Source: Acidobacteriota bacterium
Lineage (GTDB): Bacteria; Acidobacteriota; Terriglobia; Terriglobales; SCQP01
Length of the DNA stretch: 64,000 nucleotides
Direction: 5' to 3'
NCBI GenBank assembly: GCA_027314025.1
Contig: DAHVCP010000064.1
Span: forward strand, 108,984-172,983
Part shown: in pieces, positions 16,816 to 26,348 of the stretch
Layout of the letters: every line of letters begins with the position of its first letter
How positions within the stretch are numbered: the first letter of the stretch is position 1
Translations under genes and position numbers: made by a program
The notes under the pieces: model-generated
Told to the model about the DNA's origin: nothing
The model's input: only the letters and a program-made list of their open reading frames with translations
Databases searched by the model: none

Positions 16816-18228
16816 TCACTCGCCCGCCACTGCGGTAATCGGCGCCCCGGTGTCGCCATAGGCCTTCAGCTTGGCCTCGATCCGCGACTTGACCCAGCCG
16901 GCGTCCCACCAGTCCACCGGGTTAATCTGCACGCCATCCAGCAGCACGCTGAAGTGCAGGTGGTCGCCGGTTGCCAGGCCGGTGGAGTCGGTGTGACCGA
17001 TGATTTGGCCCTTGGCGACCATCTGTCCGGGCTTGACGGAGAAATCGTTCATGTGACCGTAAAGGGTCATCAGGCCATAGCCGTGGTCAATCAGCACGCT
17101 GTTGCCGTAGATCCCAAAATATTTGGTCCACACCACGCGGCCGGCATTGGCGGCGGGGATGGGGGCGTGCTCGACGGACGCCAGATCGTACCCCAAGTGA
17201 TAATCCTGCTGCACCACCTGGCCCCGGTAGGTGTCCAGCCGGTGGTCGGCGAAACGCGCTTCGACGGCGGAATGCGGCAGCGGCAAGAACCCGCCATGCC
17301 ACAGGAAGCGGTGCACGCTGGTATGGCTGACGCGGGCCAGTTCACGCGCCTCGCGCCGGCGCAACTCTCCGTTGACCAGCAAGAACTCCCCCAGCGGGGT
17401 GGAGGGCATCTGGAGTCCCGGTGTGTTGCGAATGATGGGCGTGACCACGCGGGAGATGAAGGCGTTGGTGATTTTGAAGGTGCGGGTGCGGTAGTGGCTG
17501 GCGAAGGTCTCGACGGGGAAATTGGAGACGGTGCGATTGCCCGCCTCGTCTTGCGCCACCAGGCGGGGCACGGCGGTCAGCGGCGCATTGTAGGGCATGG
17601 CGAACGTGGCGAAGCGCGTGCCCTTGGCGCCGCCGGGCACGGGATAGCCCGGGAAATAATGCCCGTCAAACTGCACGCCGCTCTTCACCCCGGCGGCGCT
17701 GGCACCGCCCGGCTCGGAGAGGCGGTAGATGACCATTTCGCAGCCGCCTTGATGAATGTACTGTTGCGTGGTCAGCGGGGTAATCACCGGCGGCTGGGTC
17801 TGCACCCGAAGGCTGCGCCGCAGGGTAATCGCCGAACCCCGCAGATTGCCCGCGACGGCATGCACGACCAGCACCGCCGGGCCATCCTTCAGTCCGGGAA
17901 CGTCGCGGGCGCCGATCTTGGCCGCCAGCGTCACCTGCCGCTCCGCCGCCGGAGCGGTCAGCCAGTGCCTGCCGCCGGCGCCGGCGCGCGCCACGGGCAG
18001 CATTTTGCCCCCTTGGCGGTAGTAGACGCGGACCGCGCGTACGCCCATGTCATCGCGCACGGTCAAGCGCAGCGTGACCTGTTGGCCCACCGCTTGCGGC
18101 CACGGTTTCGCGCTGACCGTGGGCGTGCCGCCGCGGGTCAGCACGACGGCGCCGGCGATGATGGCGAGAAGAATGAGCACCAGGACGACGTTGCGTCCGG
18201 CATGAGAGGGAGCTTCAATGTCAGCCAA
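16816..18228 (-). CDS. M23 (LytM) peptidase with membrane anchor
   Basis: A 470-residue envelope protein anchored by a membrane helix at 13-30 (NVVLVLILLAIIAGAVVL). The middle is beta-rich and probably Ig-like. The C-terminal LytM domain (about 340-445) keeps the zinc ligands H344 and D348 (HLGYD) and H425 within HLHF (423-426), plus LYGHM with H392, so it should be an active peptidoglycan endopeptidase. I place the start at TTG 18228 because no ATG or GTG precedes the membrane helix after the previous gene; the much longer frame upstream shadows uridine kinase. It is 109 bases downstream of that gene on the same strand. Confidence 0.85.
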   Translation of the reverse strand: MADIEAPSHAGRNVVLVLILLAIIAGAVVLTRGGTPTVSAKPWPQAVGQQVTLRLTVRDDMGVRAVRVYYRQGGKMLPVARAGAGGRHWLTAPAAERQVTLAAKIGARDVPGLKDGPAVLVVHAVAGNLRGSAITLRRSLRVQTQPPVITPLTTQQYIHQGGCEMVIYRLSEPGGASAAGVKSGVQFDGHYFPGYPVPGGAKGTRFATFAMPYNAPLTAVPRLVAQDEAGNRTVSNFPVETFASHYRTRTFKITNAFISRVVTPIIRNTPGLQMPSTPLGEFLLVNGELRRREARELARVSHTSVHRFLWHGGFLPLPHSAVEARFADHRLDTYRGQVVQQDYHLGYDLASVEHAPIPAANAGRVVWTKYFGIYGNSVLIDHGYGLMTLYGHMNDFSVKPGQMVAKGQIIGHTDSTGLATGDHLHFSVLLDGVQINPVDWWDAGWVKSRIEAKLKAYGDTGAPITAVAGE

Positions 18229-18337
18229 GGGGAATAGTCCAGGAACTGCAATTGTGACGCGCCAGAACAGAATTATAGGTACGCGCGAGGGCGGGCGCAG
18301 CCGGGCGCGGACCTGAGAGGTAACACCGGCTTGCGAT

Positions 18338-18958
18338 TTAGCCGGCGCCGTGGCCATCCAGCCAGCGCAGCACCGCGGCGGCGGCGGACTCCAATGCCTC
18401 CGGCGCGGCGACAAAATCCGCCCATCGCCGGCTAGGTTCGACCCAGTGCGCGTGCATGGGGGCGACGGTGGCGGCGAACTGCCGCTCGGCGGCGGCGGGT
18501 CCGATGCCGCGCTCCGCCTGGTCCCGCGCCAGGCGCCGCTGGCGGCGCAGCTCCTCCGGCGCGTCCACGAACACCTTGAAGTCGAGCAACGCGCGCAGCG
18601 TGGGGGCGGCCAGCACAAACAGGCCCTCGACCACGATCACCGCCCGCGGCGGAATGGGCGGCGCGGTGGCGCGGCGGTGGGTGGCGAAATCGTAGCGCGG
18701 CGCCGCCGCGGGCCGGCCGGCGCGCAGCGCGGCGAGATCGCGCGCCAATAAATCCAACTCGACGGCTTCGGGGCAATCGAAGTTGTGCGCCGCGATTTGG
18801 GCCGCGCTCCAGCCGGAAAGATCGCGGTAGTACCAGTCTTGTTCCAGCAGCGCGGCGCGTTCGGCCAGGCCGGCGCAGAGGCGGCGCGCCAGCCAGCTTT
18901 TCCCGGCGCCCGAGCCGCCGGCGATGCCCACCACGACCGCCGTCGCCCGTTCCGCCAT
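18338..18958 (-). CDS. udk: Uridine kinase
   Basis: A 206-residue P-loop kinase phosphorylating uridine/cytidine in pyrimidine salvage. Walker A GGSGAGKS is at 14-21. The uridine kinase signature DWYYRDLSGW lies at 41-50, FDCPEAVELDLL follows as the substrate region, and PPRAVIVVEGLFVLA as the strand leading to the lid. Length and motifs fit Udk. It starts at ATG 18958 (MAERATAVVV); a longer frame adds a poorly conserved extension. It is transcribed opposite to the BNR gene with a short divergent gap. Confidence 0.85.
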   Translation of the reverse strand: MAERATAVVVGIAGGSGAGKSWLARRLCAGLAERAALLEQDWYYRDLSGWSAAQIAAHNFDCPEAVELDLLARDLAALRAGRPAAAPRYDFATHRRATAPPIPPRAVIVVEGLFVLAAPTLRALLDFKVFVDAPEELRRQRRLARDQAERGIGPAAAERQFAATVAPMHAHWVEPSRRWADFVAAPEALESAAAAVLRWLDGHGAG

Positions 18959-19172
18959 CGGCCCAGCATACCTGGACCACGCCCTTTGGGGGCGCGGGGC
19001 GCTCCCGGTCCCCCGGCGCAAGCGGCCTCGGTTGTGTGCGCTCGCCCGGATGGGCCGCGGCTGCCGCCGGCGCTGCGGGCCGGCGGCCCGCGCCCCACCG
19101 CACCGCCCAAGGCGCAGTTGCCGGCCCGGCCAAAAATGCCGCGGTGGGCCGGGTTTTTGCTATCCTCGCGCC

Positions 19173-22100
19173 ATGAAGCCCGTGCGCCGCACTACCTTCC
19201 GCCCCTTCCTCCCGGTTAGCCTGCTCGTCAGCCTGCTCGTCGTGGCCGCGGTGTCGTTCGCCGCGGCGCAACAAATCCCCGCCAGCTTGTACTCCGGCCT
19301 GCGCTGGCGGCTGGTGGGTCCGTTCCGCTCCGGCCGCGTGTTGGCGGTGACCGGCGTGCCGGGTCATCCCAATGTCTTTTATATCGGCGGCGTGGGCGGC
19401 GGCGTCTGGAAGACCAATGACGCCGGGCGCACCTGGCATCCCATCTTCGACCACCAGAACATCGCTTCCATCGGCGCCATCGCCGTCGCTCCCTCCGATC
19501 CCAACGTCATTTACGTCGGCACCGGCGAAGCCGACATGCGCTCCGACATCTCCTATGGCAACGGAGTGTACAAATCCACCGACGGCGGCCGGACTTGGCA
19601 ACACCTCGGCTTGGCGGCCACGCGGCACATCGGCAGCATCGTCGTGGATCCGCGCAATCCGGATATCGTGCTGGTCGCCGCGCTCGGCCGCGCCTACGCG
19701 CCCAATCCGCAGCGCGGCATCTACCGCAGCACGGATGGCGGCCGCACCTGGCGCAAGGTGCTGTACAAGAATGACCAAACCGGCGGCATTGACCTGGCCA
19801 TGGATCCCGGCAACCCGCGGATCATCTATGCGGCGCTGTGGCAGGCGGTGCGCCCACCCTGGAATCAATATCCCCCGACGCAAGGGCCGGGCAGCAGCAT
19901 TTATAAATCCACCGACGAAGGCGCCACCTGGACCCAGATCCGCGGCCATGGCCTGCCCGCCGGGCCGTGGGGCCGCATTGGCTTAACCGTGGCCTACCAG
20001 GAAGGCGGCCGGCGCGTCTTCGCCTTGATCGCCGCCAAGCAGGGCGGCTTGTACCGCTCCGACGACTACGGCAAGGACTGGAAGGAGGTCAGCGCCGACC
20101 CGCGCCTGGACAGCCGCTCCTGGTACTTCAGCGGCGTGTATGCGCAGCCGGGCAATCCCAACGGCGTGTACATCTGCGATGTCGCCCTGTACCACTCGGT
20201 GGATGGCGGCCGCCATTTCACCGCCCTCAAGGGTTCGCCCGGCGGCGACGATTACCACATTCTTTGGATCTCCCGCCGTGACCCGCGGCGCATGATCTTG
20301 GGCGCCGACCAAGGCGCGGCCGTCACCGTCAACGGCGGGGAAAGCTGGTCCAGTTGGTACAACCAGCCCCTGGGGCAGTTCTATCACGTCATCACCGACA
20401 ACCGCTGGCCGTACTGGATCTATGGTGCGCAGCAGGACAGCGGCACCGTGGGCATCGTCAGCCGCGGCGATTATGGCCGCATCAGTTTTCGCAACTGGCA
20501 TTCCATCGGCGGCGGGGAAAGCGGCTATGTCGCGCCGGATCCGCTGAATCCCAATATCATCTTCGCCGGCAGCTACGGCGGCGCCGTCAGCCGCTACAAC
20601 AACGTGACCGGGCAGGTGGCGATCGTCACGCCCTGGCCCGGCACGGACAAATACCGCTCCACCTGGACTAACCCGCTGGTCTTCTCGCCCACCGATCCGC
20701 ACACGCTTTATTTCGGCACGCAGTACGTGATGGCCACCGACAACGGCGGGCATAGTTGGCGGCAAATCAGCCCCGACCTGACGCTGTATCAAAACCGCGA
20801 GCCGATGCCCAGCGATCCCGCCGAAGCGCGGCTGTACAAGGGCGGCGAAAATCGCGGCGTCGTCTACACCATCGCCCCTTCGCCGGTGAAGAACGGCGAA
20901 ATCTGGGCGGGTACCGACGACGGCTTGATTTGGCTGACGCGCGATGGTGGCGGGCATTGGAGCAACGTCACCCCGCACGGCTTGCCGGTATGGAGCAAGA
21001 TCAGCCTGATTGAGGCGTCGCATTTCCAGGCGGGAACGGCCTTCGCGGCCGTGGACCGGCACCGCGCCAACGACCACCGGCCCTACATTTACCGCACCAC
21101 GGATTTCGGGCGGAACTGGACGGAGATCTCCTCCGGCATTCCCCGCGGCTATTTCGTGCGCTGCGTGCGCGAGGATCCCGTTCGACCCGGCCTGCTGTTC
21201 GCCGGCACCGAGCGCGGCATCTTCGTCTCCTTCAATGCCGGCGGCCATTGGCAGCCGCTGCAGTTGAATCTGCCGGTAAGTTCGGTTCGCGATATCGCCA
21301 TTCGCGACAACGACCTGGTGGTGGCCACGCATGGCCGGGCGCTATGGGCGCTCGACGATTACAGCCTGTTGCGCCATCTGACCTCGGACACTGCGGCTAA
21401 GGTGCAGTTGTTCCCGCCGGCGACGGCGATCCGTGTGCGGGCCAACGAGAACCAAGACACCCCGCTGCCCAAGTCCACGCCCACCGGCCAGAATCCGCCG
21501 ACCGGCGCGATCGTGGATTACTACTTGCCGCGCGCCGCCAGCGGTGCGGTGACGCTGACGTTCCTGGATGCGCGGGGCCAGGTGATTCGCCGCTATTCCA
21601 GCACTGTCGCGGTGCCGCCGCCGCCGCGGGAACCGCCCAACGTCGCCGCCTACTGGGAGACGCGGCCGCATGCATTGCCCACCACCGCCGGCATGCACCG
21701 CTGGGTGTGGGGCCTGCGCTACGCGCCGCCGCCCACGAGCGGCCGCAGCGATAATTACTGGATCGCCGCCACACCGCATGCTTCGTTCCGCATGCCGCAA
21801 GGGCCGCTGGTTTTGCCCGGGCGCTATCGGGTCGAGCTCACCGTGGACGGAACGACCTACACCCAGCCGCTGACCGTCAAGATGGATCCGCGCGTCCACG
21901 TCGCCCCTGCCGCGCTGCAGCAGCAACTGGCGCTGGAACTGAAGATCCGGAGGGCGTTGGCGGCGAGTTACCAAACCATCCAGAGCATCGGGCGCCTGCG
22001 CGCCCGGCTGGCGGCCTTGCGGCAGCGGCTGGCGGGCAACCCGCGCGCGGCGGCGGTGGTGGCGGCGGCGCGGCAGCTGGATGCGCAAGCGAAGGCCACG

Positions 22101-22355
22101 GCGGGCTCCAGCGCCAATCCCTTTGGCTCCGGCGCCAAAGGCGGCGGACTGACCGTGCTCAACGGCACGCTGGCCACCCTGACCCAAGATGTGGATTCCG
22201 CCGACGCCGCTCCGACCGTCGCCGACAACGCCGTATATCAGCAAGCGCAAGCCACGCTGAACCGCGTGCTGACCGCCTGGGGCCGGAGGCGGCAAGTGGG
22301 CTTGGCGCGGCTGAACGCGTTGATGCAGCAACACCACATTCCGGCGGTCGAATAA
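19173..22355 (+). CDS. Secreted BNR/VPS10-type propeller protein
   Basis: A 1060-residue exported protein. ATG 19173 opens a signal peptide ending near FAAAQQ (about residue 32). It carries many BNR (Asp-box) repeats: TNDAGRTW, STDGGRTW twice, STDEGATW, SDDYGKDW, SVDGGRHF, giving one or two beta-propellers over about residues 40-730. A C-terminal Ig-like domain and a helical tail (about 900-1060) follow. Similar proteins are annotated as sortilin/VPS10-domain or glycosyl hydrolase in Acidobacteriota and Bacteroidota, but enzymatic activity is unproven. It faces the ABC permease gene tail to tail. Confidence 0.88.
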   Translation: MKPVRRTTFRPFLPVSLLVSLLVVAAVSFAAAQQIPASLYSGLRWRLVGPFRSGRVLAVTGVPGHPNVFYIGGVGGGVWKTNDAGRTWHPIFDHQNIASIGAIAVAPSDPNVIYVGTGEADMRSDISYGNGVYKSTDGGRTWQHLGLAATRHIGSIVVDPRNPDIVLVAALGRAYAPNPQRGIYRSTDGGRTWRKVLYKNDQTGGIDLAMDPGNPRIIYAALWQAVRPPWNQYPPTQGPGSSIYKSTDEGATWTQIRGHGLPAGPWGRIGLTVAYQEGGRRVFALIAAKQGGLYRSDDYGKDWKEVSADPRLDSRSWYFSGVYAQPGNPNGVYICDVALYHSVDGGRHFTALKGSPGGDDYHILWISRRDPRRMILGADQGAAVTVNGGESWSSWYNQPLGQFYHVITDNRWPYWIYGAQQDSGTVGIVSRGDYGRISFRNWHSIGGGESGYVAPDPLNPNIIFAGSYGGAVSRYNNVTGQVAIVTPWPGTDKYRSTWTNPLVFSPTDPHTLYFGTQYVMATDNGGHSWRQISPDLTLYQNREPMPSDPAEARLYKGGENRGVVYTIAPSPVKNGEIWAGTDDGLIWLTRDGGGHWSNVTPHGLPVWSKISLIEASHFQAGTAFAAVDRHRANDHRPYIYRTTDFGRNWTEISSGIPRGYFVRCVREDPVRPGLLFAGTERGIFVSFNAGGHWQPLQLNLPVSSVRDIAIRDNDLVVATHGRALWALDDYSLLRHLTSDTAAKVQLFPPATAIRVRANENQDTPLPKSTPTGQNPPTGAIVDYYLPRAASGAVTLTFLDARGQVIRRYSSTVAVPPPPREPPNVAAYWETRPHALPTTAGMHRWVWGLRYAPPPTSGRSDNYWIAATPHASFRMPQGPLVLPGRYRVELTVDGTTYTQPLTVKMDPRVHVAPAALQQQLALELKIRRALAASYQTIQSIGRLRARLAALRQRLAGNPRAAAVVAAARQLDAQAKATAGSSANPFGSGAKGGGLTVLNGTLATLTQDVDSADAAPTVADNAVYQQAQATLNRVLTAWGRRRQVGLARLNALMQQHHIPAVE

Positions 22356-22385
22356 CCGCCGGTAAGGCCCGGAGCCGTGGAACGC

Positions 22386-22422
22386 CCTTCAGGGCGTGTT
22401 GCCGCGGGCTTGAGCCCGCGGC
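22386..22422. terminator. Paired hairpins between convergent genes, likely bidirectional terminator
   Basis: A stem ACGCCC/GGGCGT (22382-22397) is followed by a perfect 9-bp stem GCCGCGGGC/GCCCGCGGC with a TTGA loop (22401-22422). They lie between the BNR gene and the converging ABC permease gene. There is no T-run. The same kind of paired hairpin (CCTTCAGGG plus GGCTTGAGCC) is widely repeated in Acidobacteriota intergenic regions, so it may be a repeat unit rather than a dedicated terminator. Confidence 0.5.
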
Positions 22423-22474
22423 GCGGCCCCCGGCGAGGCGTCAGCTGGGCTGCGGCGGGCCGGGTTCCCGGGCC

Positions 22475-22530
22475 AGCCGGGCGCAAAAGCGGGACGCGCG
22501 GCGTAGCCGCGCTGGGCCCGCGCCAAGCAA
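22475..22530 (+). repeat. GC-rich intergenic repeat, copy A (second module only)
   Basis: The stretch reading AAAAGCGGGACGCGCGGCG ... CCGCGCTGGGCCCGCGCCAAGCAA matches the end of the copy near 61.4-61.5 kb almost base for base, and more loosely those near 35.6 and 43.6 kb. It ends just before the stop codon of the ABC permease gene. The first module (TTTTGCCC...) seen in the other copies is missing here. Confidence 0.65.
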
Positions 22531-22537
22531 TGGTCGG

Positions 22538-23845
22538 CTATTCGTAGCGCAGGGCCTCGATGGGATCCATGCGCGCCGCTTTGTGGGCCGGGTAGTAACC
22601 GAAGAAGATGCCGATGGCGGCGGAGAAGGCGACGGCCAGAACAATGGCCTCCGCCGAGTTCGCTGCCTGCCAATGCGTCAAGGCCGCCACCAAGTAGGAA
22701 ATCCCCAAGCCCAAGGCGATCCCCACGACCCCGCCCACGATGCTCAGCAGAATGGATTCCAGCAGAAACTGGCGCTGCACGTCTTCGTCAGTGGCGCCCA
22801 CGGCCATGCGGATCCCGATCTCCCGCGTTCTCTCCGTCACCGAGACCAGCATGATGTTCATGATGCCGATCCCGCCCACCAGCAAGGAGACCGAGGCGAT
22901 GCTGCCCAATAGCCAGGTCATGATCTGGCCCGCGGTGTTGGCCAGTTCGGCGACATCGGCTAGGCTGCGCACCATGAAGTCGTCCGGCTGGCCGGGAGGA
23001 ATCCGGTGCCGCTGGTGCAGCAGGGAGGTGATCTGCTCCTGCGCCGTGGCGGTGGCGTCCTTGGAGACGGCGGAGGCGACGATGTAGTTGAGCCAGTCTT
23101 GGCCGGAGATCTTTTTTTGCAGCGTGGTGTAGGGAATGAAGACCACGTCGTCCTGGTCCTGGCCCATGCCGGATTGCCCCTTGGCCTGCAATACGCCGAC
23201 TACGGTAAACGGCAGGTTGGGCGACAGCCCGCCGCCGGCGGCGGCATTCGTGGTGCTGGAGGCGGCAGCCGCCGAGCCGGGCGTGGCCATGCCGGTCGTG
23301 GCGCCACCGATCAGGATGGTCTGGCCGACCGGATCAGGATTGTCGGGAAACAGGTTTTGCACCACGGTCTGCCCCAGCACGGCGACGTTGCGCGCCAGTT
23401 GCACGTCCTCGCTGGTGAACGGGCCGCCGGCGGCGAAATCCCAGTTGCGGATCGAGAAATAAGAGGGTTCAGTGCCGGTGATGTTGGTGCCCCAGTTGTT
23501 GCCGCTGGCGACCACCTGCGCCCGGGTCGAGGCCCCCGCCGCCACGGCCGCCACCGTCGGCACCTGCTGCTCGATCGCCACCTCGTCCCCATGGGTCAGC
23601 GTGCGCGTCTGTCCCCAGCCCATCCGCACCGCCCCGGCCTGGTGGCTGCCCGAGGCGATGAACAGCATGTTGCTGCCCATGGAAGCGATCTGGTCTTGCA
23701 CCTGCTGGTTGGCGCCCTGGGCCACGCCGATCATGGCGATCACCGCCGCTACCCCGATCACGATGCCCAGCATGGTGAGCGCCGAGCGCATTTTGTTGCG
23801 CGCCAGCGCCCGCATGGCGATCCGCAAAATGGCTCGCAGGTCCAT
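22538..23845 (-). CDS. MacB-type ABC transporter permease
   Basis: A 435-residue inner membrane permease with the MacB/FtsX layout: first membrane helix at about 20-42 (SALTMLGIVIGVAAVIAMIGVAQG), a large periplasmic MacB domain (about 43-300), then three helices in the FtsX domain, with the signature GIMNIMLVSVTERTREIGIR around 335-355. It works with the separate ATPase two bases upstream and the fusion protein before it as a MacAB-TolC-like exporter of peptides, lipids or macrolide-type compounds. No TolC is in this operon. Confidence 0.92.
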   Translation of the reverse strand: MDLRAILRIAMRALARNKMRSALTMLGIVIGVAAVIAMIGVAQGANQQVQDQIASMGSNMLFIASGSHQAGAVRMGWGQTRTLTHGDEVAIEQQVPTVAAVAAGASTRAQVVASGNNWGTNITGTEPSYFSIRNWDFAAGGPFTSEDVQLARNVAVLGQTVVQNLFPDNPDPVGQTILIGGATTGMATPGSAAAASSTTNAAAGGGLSPNLPFTVVGVLQAKGQSGMGQDQDDVVFIPYTTLQKKISGQDWLNYIVASAVSKDATATAQEQITSLLHQRHRIPPGQPDDFMVRSLADVAELANTAGQIMTWLLGSIASVSLLVGGIGIMNIMLVSVTERTREIGIRMAVGATDEDVQRQFLLESILLSIVGGVVGIALGLGISYLVAALTHWQAANSAEAIVLAVAFSAAIGIFFGYYPAHKAARMDPIEALRYE

Positions 23846-23847
23846 GG

Positions 23848-24657
23848 CTACTCCCCGTCCGCGTCCGCCTCCAGGGGCAACTGCGCCAACACCGTCTCGG
23901 CGCGCAGCCCGGTTTCCGCCGGCTCATCGCGGCGGATGCGGCCGTCGCGGAACGTGATGATCCGGCGCGCGAAGCGGGCGATGTCCGGCTCATGCGTCAC
24001 GACCACCAGCGTCAGCCCCTCCTGCTCATTCAGCCGCTGGAAGATCTCCATGATCTCGACGCTGGTCCGCGTGTCTAGATTCCCGGTCGGCTCGTCGGCC
24101 AGCAAAATCGCGGGACGGTTCATCAGCGCCCGGGCAATGGCCACGCGCTGTTGCTGGCCGCCGGAGAGCTGGCTCGGAAAGTGCCCCGCGCGCTCCGCCA
24201 GGCCGACAATGTCCAGCGCCGCCCGCGCGCGCGTCAGCCGCTCCTCCGGCGTCAGCCGCGCGTACAGCCCGGGCAGCTCGACGTTTTCCAGCGCGGTGGT
24301 GCGCGCCAGCAAATTGAATCCCTGAAAGACGAAGCCGATCCGCCGGTTGCGGATGCCGGCGCGCTCCCGCTTGTCCAGCTCCGAAACGTCCCGCCCCTCC
24401 AGCCAGTAGCGCCCGCGGGTGGGCCGGTCCAGGCAGCCGCAGATGTTCATGAACGTGCTCTTGCCCCCGCCCGACGGGCCCATGATCGCCACGAATTCGC
24501 CGCGTTCGATCCGCACGTCAATGCCCCGCAAGGCATGCACCTGCACCTCGCCCAGGTCGTAAATCTTGTGCACGCCTTCCATGCGGATTACCTCGCCGGC
24601 CGCGGCCCCTGGGTCCGGCTCGAGCGCGGCCACGGCGCTTTGCAGCGGCGCGGGCAT
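23848..24657 (-). CDS. MacB-type ABC transporter ATPase
   Basis: A 269-residue ATPase. Walker A GPSGGGKST is at 60-68, Q-loop FQGFN at 111-115, signature LSGGQ at 164-168, Walker B ILLADEP at 184-190 and the switch His in VVVTHEPD. The LolD/MacB subgroup is clear from NICGCLDRPTRG and TGNLDTRT. I start it at ATG 24657, two bases after the fusion protein's stop. The longer frame reaching 24837 runs inside that gene and is discarded. Confidence 0.93.
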   Translation of the reverse strand: MPAPLQSAVAALEPDPGAAAGEVIRMEGVHKIYDLGEVQVHALRGIDVRIERGEFVAIMGPSGGGKSTFMNICGCLDRPTRGRYWLEGRDVSELDKRERAGIRNRRIGFVFQGFNLLARTTALENVELPGLYARLTPEERLTRARAALDIVGLAERAGHFPSQLSGGQQQRVAIARALMNRPAILLADEPTGNLDTRTSVEIMEIFQRLNEQEGLTLVVVTHEPDIARFARRIITFRDGRIRRDEPAETGLRAETVLAQLPLEADADGE

Positions 24658-24659
24658 GG

Positions 24660-26105
24660 CTAGGGCCTCCCGCCCAGCATCGGCGTGAATCCCTTGGACT
24701 TGACCACCATGCCGGTCACCAGCTCGTCGCCCGGCGCGAGCGAGCCGCGCAGCACCGTGATGGCGGTGTCGGTGAAGTCGGTGATGCCGGTCTGTACCCG
24801 CACCGGGATCAGCTCGCGCTTCGGGCCCAGTTTCCATAGCACGGCGATGTCGCTGCGGCGCACCGGGCTGACCGCGCTGGCCGGGGGCGCGCCCGCCGCC
24901 CGCGCCGCCGGGACCGCGCTGGCCGCCGCCCGCGCCCGCGGCTCCGCTATCCCATACCGTTGCAGCACCGCCTCCAGCGCCACCGGCGTCATCTGCGGCT
25001 TGAAGCGCAGCGCCGCCGCCGGCGCCAGCAGCTGCTGCCGCACCGTGGCCACGGGGATGTTGACGTACGCGGTCATGCCCGGAAATACCCGCCCGCCGGG
25101 ATTGTCGAAGTTCACCATCACGTCGTACTCCACCACGTTTTGCACCGTGGTGGCGTTCATGCGAATTTGGCTGACGACGCCGTGAAACACCTCGTTCGGG
25201 AAAGCGTCCAAGGTGAACGTCGCCGCGTCTCCGACGTGGATGTTTCCCACGTCGCTTTCATCGGTTTGCACATCCACCTGCATCTTGCTCAGATCCTGGG
25301 CGATGGTGAATAGGGTCGGGGTTTGAAACGACGCGGCCACGGTCTGCCCCACGTCCACCGCCCGGTTCACCACCACGCCATTGATCGGAGAGTAAATACT
25401 GCAATAATCCAAATTGGTCTGCGCCACCTTCAGCGCCGCCGCTTGCATCTCCGCTTGCGCCTTGGCCTGCGCCAGTTGCGCCTGCGCCGCGGTCAGCTTG
25501 GCTTGATTTTGCGCGACCGCTGCCTGCGCCACATGAACCGCGGCCAGATCCGCCGCTTCCGTGGTCACCGCCTGGTCGCGCTGCTGCCGGCTCATGATGC
25601 CCTGCTGGTACAGCGGCACGGTCTGATCCATGATCAGCTTGGCCCCCTGCCAGGTGGCCTGCGCCTGCTGCACCGCCGCCTTTGCGCCAGCCAGCGTCTG
25701 CGCCGCCACGCCCACATTGGCTTGCAAGCTGCGCACGTTGGCCTGCGCCTGGTCCAGGTTGGCCTTGGCGGAAAGCACCTGGTTTTGATAGATGGTGGGA
25801 TCAATTTGGGCAATGAGCTGCCCTTGCTTGACCGGGGAATTGAAGTCCACGAACAGTTTATTGACGCGCCCCGAGATCTGCGATCCAACCTGGACCGTGG
25901 TGACTGCGTTCACCGTGCCCGTCGCCTGCACCGTGGCGGTCAGGTTCCCGCGCACGACCTTGGCGGTGAAGTATCGTGGCGGGGAGCTGCGCCGCAGCGC
26001 CAAGGTCACGGCGACGACCGCCGCCACCAGGATCAACAGCGCATAGCGCGATCGCCGGCTTTTGAAGCGGTACCAGGGCGGCTTGCGGTTCGTTTGCTGC
26101 TCCAT
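24660..26105 (-). CDS. MacA-like membrane fusion protein
   Basis: A 481-residue periplasmic adaptor, first gene of the MacAB-type operon. A basic N-terminus leads to a membrane anchor (about 22-38, YALLILVAAVVAVTLAL). The lipoyl halves flank a long Ala/Gln-rich coiled coil (about 100-230), and the typical DYCSIYSPINGVVVNRAVDVGQTV follows. The C-terminal region has an Ala/Pro-rich insertion (about 385-415). ATG 26105 is the best start; a TTG at 26129 in frame is possible. It is divergent from biotin synthase. Confidence 0.9.
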   Translation of the reverse strand: MEQQTNRKPPWYRFKSRRSRYALLILVAAVVAVTLALRRSSPPRYFTAKVVRGNLTATVQATGTVNAVTTVQVGSQISGRVNKLFVDFNSPVKQGQLIAQIDPTIYQNQVLSAKANLDQAQANVRSLQANVGVAAQTLAGAKAAVQQAQATWQGAKLIMDQTVPLYQQGIMSRQQRDQAVTTEAADLAAVHVAQAAVAQNQAKLTAAQAQLAQAKAQAEMQAAALKVAQTNLDYCSIYSPINGVVVNRAVDVGQTVAASFQTPTLFTIAQDLSKMQVDVQTDESDVGNIHVGDAATFTLDAFPNEVFHGVVSQIRMNATTVQNVVEYDVMVNFDNPGGRVFPGMTAYVNIPVATVRQQLLAPAAALRFKPQMTPVALEAVLQRYGIAEPRARAAASAVPAARAAGAPPASAVSPVRRSDIAVLWKLGPKRELIPVRVQTGITDFTDTAITVLRGSLAPGDELVTGMVVKSKGFTPMLGGRP

Positions 26106-26348
26106 AACCTTGACCTTGCACGCCTGCAACCATCGCCTGCGGCGCGGGCCGCGCTGCCTGCCGCGCGTTACGCCCTTCCCACGCAGCTCAGTGCCGGATC
26201 ACTGCGCCTGTCCCGGGTCGCGCCCCCGGGGATGTTCCCCCAGTGGTTGCGCGAATAGGCCCCGGCCTTACTCACCTTCCAACGCCGTTTGGCGGGACGC
26301 GGTTACAGCCAGGGTGGGCCGCTTCGCCTGCCACCCTCGCTAAAATGG

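Noticed and set aside
26106..26348. Biotin operator or riboswitch between the MacA-like gene and bioB
   Set aside because: The short divergent gap has no BirA-like palindrome and no recognisable leader structure.
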